64,000 nt of DNA from Brachionus manjavacas (GCA_019054805.1 JAHQIY010000009.1:3472001-3536000); one strand, 5' to 3'. Counted from the stretch's first letter, positions 1 to 12,059 are shown. The notes: generated by a model not told the origin, from the letters alone. A program made the numbers and translations.

Positions 1-78
1 CTGTTGGCTTGATACTTTTGTGTGACCATTTATTGGCTTGGATTTCTCCTTTCTTGATACTTTGTATTGACTCATCAT
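1..78 (-). CDS. 5' end of an unidentified gene, cut by the window edge
   Basis: On the minus strand an ATG-ATG at 78-73 opens a frame that stays open to the first base of the window (26 codons). The reading is polar and basic, beginning MMSQYKVSRKEKSKP, and its base composition is clearly less AT-rich than the DNA just upstream, which turns into T/A runs. I read this as the first coding bases of a gene running off the left edge. The peptide is too short to name. A spurious short frame is possible. Confidence 0.4.
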   Translation of the reverse strand, partial: MMSQYKVSRKEKSKPINGHTKVSSQQ

Positions 79-336
79 GGTTATTCAAGAAAATACTTGA
101 CATTTTTAAATTTTTTTTAAAAATAATTTTATTTTTTTTTTAATTTTTAAATAGCTGTAAATATTTTTTACTTTTTATACCATAATTTAATAATTTTAAG
201 TGTTGATTTAATTTTTAATCTTAATTGAGATATATTTTTAATTAATTTAGAGGCAAGTGTTATTAATTTAAAGAAGGATGATATTAATTTAGATGTGTTT
301 TTTTTTTTTGGATGAGTTTCTTTTAAATTAAAGGTA

Positions 337-418
337 AGCTTATTAAATTAGCGGAAAGCTTATTAAATTAGCGGAATTTTTAAAAAAATAGCGAATTTTT
401 TATTAATAATAGCGGAAT
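337..418. repeat. Short tandem repeat with the word ATTAGCGGAA
   Basis: A 20-bp unit beginning AGCTTATTAAATTAGCGG is present twice head to tail (337-356 and 357-376), followed by two decayed copies of AATAGCG(G)AA up to 418. It resembles the word-rich ends of several DNA transposons elsewhere in this window, but no inverted partner was found, so its parent element is unknown. Confidence 0.4.
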
Positions 419-1188
419 AAAAGATTATTCGCCTTTAAGAAATAGGAAAAACTTTTGGTAAAAGATAATTTTGTTTGTTTTGTTGCTGCTAAAGCTCTGA
501 CGCGCTTTTTTAAAAATTAACTAAGCTTCATTTACGGTTGTATTCCGCATTTTGTATTTTACCTTATGCTACGTAATTAAAATTGTAAATTTAAGTGATG
601 AAATCGAAAGTGCATTTTCTATTCGATATTTCGAATTAAAATTAAATTTGATTATAAATAAGTTTAAAAAATATAATTAGAAATTATTTTATTTTAATTA
701 AATAATTGTTGTTAAAACAAAAGTATCAAAGATATTGAAAAATTTTGATTTTGAAATAAAAAAAAACTAAGATTTTATTAGAAAAAAAATTAAGACAAAA
801 AATTTAAAATTTTGACTGTTATAATTTTAAGACAACATTTTTGTCGATAAAATAAAAAAAATCAGTTTTTAAAATTTTTAACCTGATATAACTAAATTTG
901 GCTTTTATTTAAAAAAATGCGCTAAATTGATTTAAACTAAATTAGTTTCATTTTATTTTTATTATTATTTTATAAATTTCTTGTAGAAATGGTAAATTTT
1001 AATTTAATTTAGTTTTCATATATAAGATTTAAATTAAGGCCGAACTTGATTGTAAATGTTGCAAAATTATTTCAGAAATTTTAAATTCCTCTTTTGATGA
1101 TGATAAAAAATTAGTAAGCTTTTTTTTCTTCTTAACTTAAAGAGAAATTAATATTTGTTCAAGCATGTAATTGATATTTTGATAAAAG

Positions 1189-2494
1189 CTAAAAAAAATG
1201 AGAAATCATCTGATAATTCTATGTCAAGTAACTTATTAAAAAAATTATTTTCCTTATTTTTTACTTTTTTCAAAAAGTTCAAGTTTTAAAACACAATAAA
1301 AAAAATCTAAAAAAGAAAATGTATCATCAGCATCTTTGAGAAATTCAAGTTAGTATCTAAAGATTATCCAAATTGATTACAAATTTACTTGATAAAGGTC
1401 TTAAATTTTTTCATTTTTAAGGTATATCAACGAGTACCCAAACAATTCAAATCGAGGATGCTGAGAGCACTGAAACTCTTGTTCAACATTTGGAAGAAGA
1501 CTCAAGTACGTTGATTTTTAAAATAAAAGAAAAATAATATTGGATAGGCTAGAGTTGTTTTTTAGTCACACTATAATTGATTAATTTTAAGTCAAACACT
1601 TAACTTGACTAATAACTCATGAGTAATGGCTTGAAAACAACTCTGGTTTTGGTCTGAGGAATACCAAAGCGAAAAGGCTTCATCTTCACATCAGAGCAAA
1701 ATTAAAATGTCAAACAGGATAATATTAAGTTAAAATTAAAATTAATCAAGTCATTCTCAAAATCAAATCATTCATTTAGGACTTGGAAATTAAAGAAATT
1801 TTAAATTCGAAACCAAAAAATGATAAATATTTCATTTCCAATCCTTTTTTTGATTTTGTGAAATTTGAAAATTTTTCTAAAAGCGTCGACATACTGGCTA
1901 AGCATTCTAATATTTTATTTACAAATATTAGGTAAATTAAAACAATTTTTTAATTTTTAAATAACATTTAACTTGTATTTACAATATATATTTTTTTAAT
2001 TTTTACTAACCTTTTAATATTTACTTATTTCAAAACTAATTATTTGTGTTTTAAAAGCTTTAAAAAAAATATTCAAATATATTTTTAAACAATTTGACAA
2101 ACAAAAAATTGAATGATTTTACATTTTTATTTTTATGAATATAAATAAAATATTAATAAAATTATTAATTTATCTATTTTTTTTAGTTAATTTTAAATTC
2201 AATTGCCTTACTAGAAGACTTCAAATTCGAAACTTCATCTTGTTCGTATACTCAGTTTTAATTTTTCCTATGTCGTTATTTTTATATGCTATTTATTTAT
2301 TTCATAAATTTCTGAATAGAGAATCCGACCTTTTAAGCTCACAATATTTTTTGTTAATAACCCCTTTTTTATTTCAAATTATGTCAAAATTAATTATTTT
2401 TGTATCTGAATTTCTGGAAAAAATTGTCATTAACTCATTTTTTTTTGAATTAAATAAGTTCAATGATTTCTTACACAATTCAACTGCTAATTAA
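1189..2494 (+). CDS. Multi-exon gene for an unrecognised membrane protein
   Basis: Five candidate exons on the plus strand: 1189-1227, 1316-1348, 1422-1505, 1780-1931 and 2215-2494 (stop TAA). The first three junctions share phase 1 and GT/AG borders, and exon 1780-1931 joins 2215-2494 in phase (AG|A). One short exon must be missing between 1505 and 1780, because the phases do not meet there. The N-terminal part is Ser/Glu-rich and probably disordered (for example QIEDAESTETLVQHLEEDS). The exon at 1780 reads into a hydrophobic last exon with about two membrane segments (around FILFVYSVLIFPMSLFLYAI and YFLLITPFLFQIMSKLIIF) and ends FNDFLHNSTAN. The start codon was not found; it lies upstream of 1189. 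I do not recognise the family. The reading is best supported for the last two exons. Confidence 0.5.
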
Positions 2495-3092
2495 TAAGTT
2501 GTAAATATTAAAAAAGTATAACATTTTTAAACATTCATTAATTTTATTTCAGAAAAATTGTTCTAAGAGAAAATTCATTTTATGTTTATTTTTTAATTGT
2601 TTAACAAATTGAAATTTTGTTTGAATCATTTTATAGAATTGTTATAAACATTTAAATTTTTTGATTTTTTGTAAAATTTTTCAATTTTAATTTATCACTT
2701 TATCAAAATTCAATATTTTTTTGTCTTTTAGCAATTATTTGTTATAAAAATTAACTTTAAAAAATTGCATCCTTAAAAATTGTTAATTTTTTATAATACA
2801 TTTAAAAATTAACATTAATAAAAATTTTTCCCTGGCTTTTTTTTATTTTTTTCAGTTACGTTAATCAAAGGTCCGGTCAAATAATTTTTCTTTTGATTGG
2901 AATTCAAATGGACAGATTTAAGATTAGGTCTGTAACGTAACAATGTTTATTTAATTAAAATAATAATCATTTGTGTATAATTAAAAAATTATTTTTAAAA
3001 AGCCTTTTTCATCATTTTCATAAAGATTTTGCTTTTCGAATCTTCATCTTAGGTCTATGTGGTAGCATATTAACTGAATTGGCTCCTCCAAG

Positions 3093-3427
3093 ACAAAATA
3101 TCCAGAATGTACGCTGATCTGAGACGAGAGTCGACCGTGACCGGAAGTATTCCGATCACTGTGCAACACATCGAGTCCATTATCCGCATTTCAGAGGCCC
3201 ATGCCAGAATGCACTTGAGGGAGTATGTAAATGAAGAGGATGTGAATATGGCAATACGTGTGGCTGTCGAGTCTTTCATAGACACGCAAAAATTCAGTGT
3301 CACCAAGACAATGAAGAAAAATTTTGCCAAGTATCTCAACTACAGACGCGACCACAACGAGCTGTTGTTGTTCTTGTTGAAGCAGTTGATCAACGACCAG
3401 TTACCGATTGATACTTCTTTTAATTGA
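3093..3427 (+). CDS. MCM2: MCM2 C-terminal exon (replicative helicase subunit)
   Basis: The translation closely follows the end of the MCM2 AAA+ region: [18 protein letters not shown], the lid-helix signature [18 protein letters not shown], the EDVNMAIRV helix, [11 protein letters not shown] and NNELLLF-like [14 protein letters not shown]2 is a subunit of the MCM2-7 helicase that unwinds origins in the nucleus. The likely acceptor is the AG at 3091-3092, giving a codon for Asp split by the intron. The frame ends at TGA 3425-3427, about 70 residues short of the usual MCM2 C terminus; either a donor (near GTTACCG at 3400) leads to a further exon not seen, or this is a truncated copy. No exon for the rest of MCM2 is visible upstream in the window, so it may be an orphan exon copy. 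Family identity is strong; gene status is uncertain. Confidence 0.8.
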
Positions 3428-5658
3428 TTTTAAAATTTTAAAAATTAAAATAAATAATTTCGTTTTTTTAAATCTTTTAAAAATAGATGGATGCAGTTGG
3501 ATGAAGTTTGAAAATGATAAATTTTTTTTAAATAATTTACAATCTCAAAAATCATTAATTAAATGTTAAAAAATTAAATTTTATTTCTTCAAGAAATGTA
3601 TCACCTATTTATAAATATGCGTTATTCAGTGAAATAATTTTTGTCTGAAGGCTGAACCTTATGGATTAATGCAGATAGCTCTGATCGATATAATTTTAAG
3701 ATTATGTTTTATTTAGAAATTTATTTCATTAAATAAAATAAATTCTTTCAAGAATCAGTGGTTTTAATGTGCTTTTTTTAAGTTTTTTTAAATTGTTAGA
3801 AACAAAAACAACTAAAACAAAAGGATCATCATATTCGAAAGAGCAATTTTCATTTTTTACAAAAAAATTTTAAAATACAATGCCCAATTTAATAGGTTTT
3901 TTTTTTTTGCATAATTTAATAAACACTATTCGAATAGATTAAATAAAAAATTTATTGAATTTTTTTTCACCTCAAAAATTTTGTATTAACCAGTTTTTGT
4001 GTTTTTTAGTGATTTGTGTTAAAAAGATTTTGGTTTGTGGGGAACAGTTTTTTAATTGTGAGCAACCATTCATCTCAAAAATAATTGTATCAAGTTAAGT
4101 TAGCAAATTAACATATTAATTTAATTGATTAAATTAATTAATTAATTAATTTAAATACTTTAATTATTGAATTTTTTTTTTAGAAAATGACTGTTTTTTA
4201 ATTAAAAATTTTAAACTTACGACAGTTTTTGAATTTAGATTTCATTTTTTCAATTATTCTTTTTTAAATCTGATTTAATTCAACTTTTCAATTTTTTAAA
4301 AGATTTAAATTTATTTAACTTTTCATTTAATCAATTTTTCAACTTTTCAATTATTCTTTTTTTATTAATTCAAATGAAAATTCATTTAATTAAATAAATT
4401 TTATTAAACCAATGATATATAATGAAAAGAATGAAAAAGATAAAATATAAAGCGAATTATGATTTAGAGCATTTTTTGATTTTTGATACAATCAAAAAAA
4501 CCCAGTTTATTAACAAAAATTTTCAAAACAAAACAAATTTTTAAGTTAAAGAAAACTTTTTATCTTGAGGCAAAAACCTCAAGATATTTAGAACGTATCT
4601 ACTCTTTCTTTTTAACTTAGTGATAATAAAATGAAAAATAAATAGGGAATTTTTAATAATTATTTTCTTATTATATTTTTGTTACAAGAAAAGAAAAAGT
4701 GCAAAAAACTTTAAAAAAAGATATTTTTTTAAATGGATAATTTACTATATGCCATTTATTTTATTAATTATTTCAATTTCTTTAATAACAAGATTTCCTT
4801 ACAAAGCATCTCATACAAATTGAGTCCAAGTCAGGCAATCTAGGAGTAAATATTTTTTAGAATGCAATCTAAAGATGTCAATTTTGACCATTACCAGTTA
4901 AAGAGATATTTTCTAAAAATGGCCTTCTTTTTGTGCTACGAGTTTTCTTTTTGATGCCAAGCAGGATCAAAATAAAATGCGATTTTTTCTATAGAAAAAA
5001 AAAATAAACTAAAATTTCGTTGTCACTTAAAAAATTATAGTGTTAGTTTTCTTTATTGTCCTAGAATTAAAAAAATTATTATTTCAATTATTAAATCTTT
5101 CCAAATGAACATCTTTTGCACCATATATCATTCACATTTTTTTTCTTGATACAAAACACGATCTAAATAAACAAAAAATCGCACCACACTTTTTTTACTT
5201 GAATTTTTGATAGAATATTTTGTGTTAATAAAAGTTAATCTTAGATTTCTTAAATATTCTTTTTTAGCATTGTAAATTTTCAAACAAACCTTACAAAAAT
5301 CACAAAAATCAATTTCTTTTTCATTAATTTAAATTGACAAAATTGAGCTTTTTAGACTTTGATGATGAAACGACACTAAATTAAACAAAAAAGATCAATT
5401 TTCATTAATAGGAAAATATTAATGTTCAAATAGAATATCAATATTTTGAAATTTTCCTTATTTTTGTCTCTATGATCTATTCGAATTAGAATTTTTTTTC
5501 TATTTGTAAATTTATTTTATTAAAATCCTGTGTAAAAATCTTATTTTTCAAATCTAATCCACCTTTTAAAACTTACAGAAAAATTTCAAGTACATTTACA
5601 ATGGCCCTTTTTTTAATGACCAAAAAAAAAATTTATTTTCTAAAATTTTATTCAAAAC
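3428..5658. other. AT-rich stretch without recognisable genes
   Basis: Low-complexity A/T runs, (AATT)n near 4133-4155 and pyrimidine-rich TTTTTCAATTATTC words at 4240-4380. Apart from a block at about 4400-4560 shared with 36740-36890, no coding signal or RNA gene was seen on either strand. Confidence 0.6.
4400..4560 (+). repeat. Dispersed repeat shared with the 36.3-kb element
   Basis: The block (ATATATAATGAAAAGAATG, then GCGAATTATGATTTAGAGC, TTTTTGATTTTTGATACAAT, AAAACCCAGT) reappears at 36740-36890 with modest divergence, in the same order and orientation. There it lies inside an inverted-repeat element with clear target duplications. The copy here is preceded by similar TTCAACTTTTCAA pyrimidine words, so it is probably an older, decayed copy of the same element; its outer ends could not be fixed. 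Confidence 0.5.
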
Positions 5659-6321
5659 TCAAAACTTGGATAAATCAATACAAGAAGATTTTACACGTTT
5701 AAACTGCTCACTGCATTTACTATAATCTCGTTGCTTGTACGAGTATCTCCATGGACTAATCCACGACTGTCTGTAAGGCTCAGTGGCCACCAGTCGTGGA
5801 TACTTGGTCGTCTTGTAGATATCACTTTCAAATGAGAGCGAGTTTTCGGACTTGAAGTTCTTTTTTTTCAGCAAATAGTCGGCCAGGTCGTACTTTGAAT
5901 TCAAATTGGTCGCACAAGACACTTTAGTTTGGTGATTTTTGGGAAATCTTTTGTTAGAACTGGACGCATTGTCACTTTTTTCTGATTTGTTTGAAACAAC
6001 CGAGCTCTCTCGGTTGGCAAATGGCTCTTTGGATAAAAAAATTTTGTTTGATTTGTGAATTCTATCCTCAAAATACCTTCTTCCATAACCCTTTTTTTTT
6101 AAATTAAATTTTGCTCAGATCCTAATTTTTTGTTACCGCGTCCAAATACTCTCCGAAGTTTTGTGTCACATTGTAGTTGTCATGCTCGGAGAATTTGTTT
6201 GTATCCTTGAAGTTTTCCTAATTAAAAATTGGTTTCAATTCTTTAGTGTTTTGAAGCATTTAGGAAATAAAGTAACCGTCCATCTTTTCTGGAACACTAA
6301 GGGCAACACTTTGGCCGACAT
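5659..6321 (-). CDS. Three-exon gene, conserved-looking protein of unknown function (185 aa)
   Basis: The minus-strand model has exon 1 at 6321-6277 (ATG TCG GCC, 15 codons), exon 2 at 6217-6137 (27 codons) and exon 3 at 6090-5659 (143 codons plus stop). Introns are 59 and 46 bp with GT-AG ends, and all junctions are phase 0. The protein starts MSAKVLPLVFQKRWT, continues through a Ser/Lys/Asn-rich middle and ends in a Trp/Tyr-rich segment (residues ~145-185: YPRLVATEPYRQSW, ISPWRYSYKQRDY). There is no signal peptide or membrane segment. The small size and aromatic tail resemble microtubule-inner or other axonemal proteins, but that is a guess. The exon structure with an uninterrupted frame makes it very likely a real gene. 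Confidence 0.65.
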
Positions 6322-7832
6322 TATTCCACCAAGATATTTTTATTTTTTCTTAAAAAATAAAAGGAAACAGTGAAAACTTTTGTGGGATTTATATGAATAA
6401 ACAAAATTAAGGTGTTCAAAATCAAAAATCAAATTTTAGTTGCTATGCAAATTCTAATTGAGATAGGTACGTAGTAAAAATAAAGTCTCATGAAAATTTG
6501 TTTTTTCTCAAGCATTAAATTCTGAAAAGCCCAAAGTCAAATTTTAATCCAAAAAAAATTAGTAAAATCCTTTTTAATGAGGTGGTCTTTAATAAAGAAT
6601 TATTTTAAATTAAAAAAAATGCTGCAGTTTAATGGACTCTGTTGATCAATGTAATTAAAACGCCCTCGAAGGATTTAAGAAAAAAATTTGCGTCTTAAAA
6701 CGTTACCAAGGCTGTCTTACCGTGCTTATTAATTACTAAGAACGCGCCTGGAACACGTTTTTCATATTGATTGCCTGATTTTTTTAACAAAAAAATTCAT
6801 AAAATATAAAAATATCCATAGTTATTATTCGAGGACATTTTCTTAGAAAATATTTTTTTAAGTTGAAACTTTTGTAATAAAAATAGAAACCTTTTAAATT
6901 TGGTTTATAAACAAAATGGGTGATTCATAAAAATAATAAATATGTTTAAAAATAAGAAATTACTTTAAAAAAAACTTTTATTCAAAGAAATCATTTATTT
7001 TAGAATTTGGTGAAATAAATTCACATTTTTAATTTTCACTAATTAATTCAAAGAAAAATTTTAAATATTTGCTTTTAAAGTCTGATAAAAAAATCTAGCT
7101 GGATTATAAGTTAAACAGATAAGATTTTGAATTTAACACAGCTTAAAATTAAAATGAAAAAAAATATAAAAAAATATCTTATAAATTTAGGGTGGTCAAA
7201 TATTTGTAAAATATGAAAACCTTATCTCAATAAAAAAAACATGCTCTTAAGTGTTTTAACGAGAACATATAAATATACAGTTTAAAAATGAGTTTTTTTA
7301 ACCTAAAAATTTGATGTCAGTGAAATATTATCAATACCAATTTTTATTGAAATTGGACATAAATATTTAGAAAGATTTTATTTGTAATGTCGTCATATAA
7401 ATTCAAAAAAAATCAAATTCTTTTAAGGTAAGCTTAATTAAACGCATGTTCAAAATTCAAAAAAAACAATTAAAAAGATTTTCAATACAAAAATATGTAA
7501 ACAGATAAATTTGTCAATAAAGCTAACGGAGGTTAAAATGACAAATAATCAATGAAAGCTAAATTAAATTTAAATAAATTTAAAAAAATACTTAAAAATT
7601 AGTTTTTTTTATCAGAATATTTAATCATTAAAATATTCGAATTAGCATTTGAAAATGGAAAATTTTTTAATCAAAAAATGACTAAATCTTGAATTTAGTT
7701 CCTATAAATTACTCAAGGTACAAAAAAGATTTTTATTTTTCAATATTTTCATTGTCAATGCATCGAAAAAATGTTTTTGTGAAATTCAGTAAAAAATTAA
7801 AAAGAAATGAATAACATTTTTATAAAAACATT
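6322..7832. other. AT-rich stretch without recognisable genes
   Basis: A moderately less AT-rich patch at 6650-6770 (CGCCCTCGAAGGATTTAAG, GGCTGTCTTACCGTGC) gives no frame longer than a few dozen codons. The rest is A/T-rich with no recognised feature. Confidence 0.5.
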
Positions 7833-8857
7833 GGGCCATCATAATGGACTGGCAAAAAAATTCCTATTTTACTGACAAAAAAGACTAAATTTACTGACAA
7901 AAAAATTTAACTAGGTTACAAACAAACTACTTCACTGATAATTAATTACACTGACTTTAATTGCGATCTACAATTGTATACTGCCGCTTTTCAATGAACC
8001 AGCAATTTAAAAACTGACTATATTATCAAAATTTCTTCCTCTAATGGTCGTATTTTTTCTAGTCATCAAGATCTTAATCTAAAGCTGAAAAAAGAATCAA
8101 TTGACGACTATATTTCAACAAAACAAAATTTATCCTGGCGTACATTTAATGACTACTCTCAATTTTGCAATTATTCAACGAGACCAATCTATGCTCCGAT
8201 GATTGGAAAAAAAGTAAATGCCATTGTAGAGAATTTGCTAAACACTACATCTGCATTCATGTTCTTGGCCTTGCATACCGTTTCAAGCTTTTCATTATCC
8301 CAGAAGAAGCTAAAACAATTTCAATCAGTCAGAAACGCAAAAGAGGCAGACCAAAAAAACAAAAAGCAGCTTTGTTTTACTAAAATGATTGTGATTTGAG
8401 CAGTTCAGAAAATGAATCCAATCTCGAGCAAGCAGTTGTCGAACAAGAGCCTCCTAGCGATTCAGTCATTGAGAAAGCATATGTTGCTGAAGCTACAGTA
8501 GAAGCTACAGTGGATTTACCAAGAAAACGAGGAAGACCAAAGAAATCAACAACTCAGGTAAAAAAATCAAAAAAAATTAACCGTTTTTATTTTTTTATAT
8601 TTTTTGATATTTTGTCATTTAAATAAATATTTTCTTCACTAAAATTAGTTTTTTTTGTCGACAAATAAGGTTTTATTTTATCAGTGAAAAATTATTAAAA
8701 AGTCATCTCAATAAATAAATTTGTGAGTCGTTTAGTTTTTTTGTCAGAATAATTAGTTTTTTATAGTCAGCTAAAACAAATTAAATTAGTCACCACTTTT
8801 AATTATTTTTGTCATCTTAAAAAAAATTTAATTTGTCACCCCCAAAAAATATAAGCC
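7833..8857 (+). mobile_element. Defective Mutator-like (MULE) transposon, copy 1
   Basis: The ends are GGGCCATCATAATGG on the left and a right end that reads GGCTTATATTTTTTGGGG on the opposite strand. Both terminal zones are filled with the words TTTTGTCA/TGACAAAA, ACTGAC and AGTCA. The middle holds the C-terminal remnant of a transposase. A second copy, almost identical over the shared part, lies inverted at 58959-59541. No convincing target duplication was found, so exact ends may be off by a few bases. Confidence 0.6.
8165..8626 (+). pseudogene. C-terminal remnant of a MULE transposase (SWIM zinc finger, AT-hooks)
   Basis: The frame carries a SWIM-type CxCx(n)CxH zinc finger (KCHCREFAKHYICIHV), followed by two GRP-centred AT-hook-like motifs, KRKRGRPKK and PRKRGRPKK. 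SWIM fingers sit C-terminal to the DDE domain in Mutator-like transposases. A TAA at 8381-8383 interrupts the frame between the two hooks; reading resumes in the same frame (DLSSSENESN). The DDE core is absent, and the first ~330 bp of the element are word-rich non-coding DNA. The piece cannot be an active transposase. It could still give a small DNA-binding peptide, but nothing shows this. Confidence 0.6.
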
Positions 8858-9177
8858 AAAATTTATACAGTGAGTATTAAAAAATTAATATATTTTTTAT
8901 CCTTTTTCGAATTTTTAGTTACTAAATTCAAGATTTTTATTAATTAACAGTTTAGTTTTGAGTTTTTGCACATCATTAGCAGACTTTGACAATTAATGCA
9001 ACAATTAATGTTTTATACAACATTAATGCAATTAATGCAACTAATCATTATGAATGATGCACTATGTTGCATTCACAGAACTAATTTTTAAACTTTAAGA
9101 AAAAAAGTTATTAAATTTTTTACATATAGTAATAAACTTCACAAGATCGAAAAAATTAAAAAACAAATTAAAAAAAG

Positions 9178-9250
9178 TACTTCGAGCGAGGATCGAACTC
9201 GCGACCTTCTGCGTGTAAAGCAGATGTGATAACCACTACACCATCGAAGC
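9178..9250 (-). tRNA. tRNA-Val(UAC), copy 1
   Basis: The 73-nt cloverleaf folds fully on the minus strand: acceptor stem GCTTCGA/TCGAAGT (one G-U pair at the end), D arm GTGTAGTGGTTATCAC, anticodon arm TCTGC-TTTACAC-GCAGA with anticodon TAC, variable loop AGGTC, T arm GCGAG-TTCGATC-CTCGC, discriminator A. A run of six T follows the gene as a Pol III terminator. The sequence is identical to the copies at 22069 and 38745. Confidence 0.95.
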
Positions 9251-9459
9251 TCATACACCTTATTAGACCAAAATAAGACTAAAAGACAATTTTCAATAAT
9301 CAAAGTAAATTTTTTTTAGAATTTTCACTCATTTTTTAAATTCTTTGTTATTTTACTAAAAAAACAATTTATTTAATATTTTTTTAAAAAATAGAAAAGT
9401 TTGTTTAATCGATTTTTTTAAAAAAATTTATTATAAAAAATCTAAATTAAAAAATAAAT

Positions 9460-10115
9460 TTAATGTTCATCTAAATCAGATGTATTATTTAATGTGTCAT
9501 CATCATCATCATCAAATTTAGTCGTGCTAAAATTAGTTGATATCAGAATGCTATTTTTAGACTTTTTTAAATTAGAATTTTCAATTTGAAGATCATAACT
9601 ATCGTTTAAAATTTGATTAGAACTAGCGAGTTGATTAGACATGAAAAGAGATGTATCGGGAGTAGAGGAAAATATTTTTCTCTCGAAATCATTGGAATCT
9701 CGTACAACCACTTCGTTGACAATAGGATTTATTTTTATATTATTCTTAGCATTTTTTTTCTCAGGGCTAACATTAAGACTGACAATTTTTTTACTTTTTG
9801 ATTTAAGTCCAACACTTTGATTGATCAATTCATTTTTTTTATTCATTAACTCTATTGCTGGGTTCATCACTTCTCCCTCACTTTTTTCACTGCCGCGTCT
9901 CGAGACCGAACCAACTTCGCCTTTTTCTTTCTCAACACTTATCATATTAACTCCTGTGCGAGCTTTCATACCTGCATAGGCCCTCATATTATCAGAATTC
10001 AGCTTGTCCATTCGAATTTCTCCTTCACTGTTACTGGTCAAGTCTGATTGCTTTTTCAATCTTGGATTCAAAATCAACCCTTTGGCTGCCGCTTCCAAGT
10101 CCAAATTCACATAAT
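9460..10115 (-). CDS. TALPID3-like gene, last exon
   Basis: Exon of 218 codons ending in TAA at 9460. The acceptor AG lies at 10117-10116, and the exon opens with two bases (AT) that complete the G left by the exon ending at 13450, so the join is exact in phase. The product is Ser/Asn/Lys-rich and probably disordered; it repeats the short motif NSEGEI seen as KSEGEI just before the splice, and ends in a poly-Asp stretch (DDDDDD). A stand-alone ORF is less likely because the first possible ATG lies well inside the open frame and the GTG usually taken as the start follows an in-phase splice acceptor. Confidence 0.65.
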
Positions 10116-12059
10116 CTTAAAGAGGGAATTTTTATTATTTAAAAATAAAAGGCCCGGAAAACAAAATTTAATCCCAATTATTCTTTTAGTTTTCAATTTA
10201 TTTTTGTGCGAATTTTTATTTAATTTTTTATCTAGTGATTAAAAAAATTTCCAAGTCAAAAAAAATTTAAACTTGATATTGAAAATATTGAGGTATTAGA
10301 GGCCCAAAAAGTTAAATGATTAAAAAAAATTCACAATTCATTGATAAAATATATTTTTAAATTAAAGTTTATTAATTTGTTTTTTAAGTTTATTTTCATT
10401 TTCGTTTCTAAAATGAAATTCACATATTAAATTCCAAACAAGTGAAAAGGAACGAAAAGTTCGATCTTTACTACCTATATTTTTGAGATAAAAAATTTCA
10501 AAATTTTTTTTTTTATGTAATAAAAAAAAGTCGAAAAAAATCTTTTATAATTATTGAAAAATTACTAAAAATAATTATTTTTTCGTGATATTAATATATT
10601 TTACATCACTCTACGTAACAATGTCTATAACACCAGAATATTATTTTGTGAGTGTAGACGAAAAATTTTAGAATAAATTTTTACAACAGTTAATAGATTT
10701 TTTTTCGCAGAAAGAAAGCTACCATAGCGAAACTACATCTAGTCTCGCTCCACAGGCCTCCTGCTGTAACTTATTATTTTAGTTATTGTCACACATTGCA
10801 TGTTGGTTAAGTGAACAAGAATCTATTTTCAAAATAATTGGATAAATGGAAAATTTTTATAACCCTAAAATTTTTATTTTTATTATTTATTTATTTATTT
10901 ATTTCATTTTGCGCCAATTCTGGCGATGTATTAAAATTAAAAATGAAAAAGTGCAAAAAGTAAAATGTAAGACAGAAAATAATGATACAAATTTGTAAAT
11001 AAAAAAAATAATTTATTTCTCTTTCAGCCCCGTGCTAAATAGATTTTGGTAAAATCTAAAACAGAGTCTAATAAATGATCGACAAAATTTTTTTAACTTA
11101 GAATTTGTTAGTTACAGATTTGTGTTGAATACTAGCATAATAAGTCTAGACACAATTAAAATCTAAATATTAATTTTATTTTTAATTTAAGTGTAAGATT
11201 GTCAAAAGATTTTAATAAATGGCTAGCGAAATTCCCTGAGTTAAATTCTCGAAAAATTAGTGTTGTAAATTAATAGCATTTGAATTTACTCTTGACTAAT
11301 TAAATTTGTTTTTAAATTTGAGTTTGAATTTATACAAATTTCTTATTTGAATTTTAAATTTAAATAAATTTCTAATTTGAATTTGAATTTAAACAAATTT
11401 TTTATTTGAATTTAAATTTAAACAATAAAATCGAAACAATAATTTAAATTTGTTTTGATGTATTTTGAAATAAGTGTATTAACTGTAAAACCTAATTAGC
11501 GAATAAATTCTTCTTCATTTTTTTCTTTTTCAAATTAATTCAATATATTTTTAAATAATATAAAAAATTGATTTTTTTATTCAATTAAAAACTAATTTAT
11601 ATTTTTGAAAGTGAGTCAAACTCAAGATTTTTTAGAAACCCCGTTACTACTCTATCGATTCACAAAAAACTCTATCGATTCACAAAAATATTTTTATTTT
11701 TTTCAATCTTTTTTTATTATATTTAAATTTTTTTTTAAATAAAAATATAATTTAAATAATATTTAGACTTTTTTAAGTCAATAATACAATTAAGATTTTT
11801 TCAGTTTAAATTTTGGTATTTTTCAATTACTTTTTTTATCAATCTTTGATTTATACATATTTTCCTTTCTAATTATTTTCTTCTAATTAAAAAACAAAAT
11901 GATTTTAAAATTAATTTTTGAGATTTGAAAAAAAAGCATGAATAAGGCTCAAATTTTGTATAGCTTTCTTTTTTAGTTAATTCAAATCATAAATAAAATC
12001 CAAATAAATAAAATTAGTACAGGAATCATCTATACAAAATGACCTCCATCATCTATCTA
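10116..12059. other. First part of a 3.3-kb intron of the TALPID3-like gene
   Basis: AT-rich intronic DNA. It contains a small LINE tail-like piece at 10870-10935 (ATTTATTTATTTATTTCAT followed by GCGCCAATTCTGGCGATG) and alternating AAATTTAAA/TTGAATTT words at 11290-11460. No coding signal was seen on either strand. Confidence 0.5.

Noticed and set aside
1075-1121. Possible additional exon (ILNSSFDDDKKL) upstream of the 1189-2494 gene
   Set aside because: It has a good donor (GTAAGC) but its phase does not match the exon at 1189; left out of the model.
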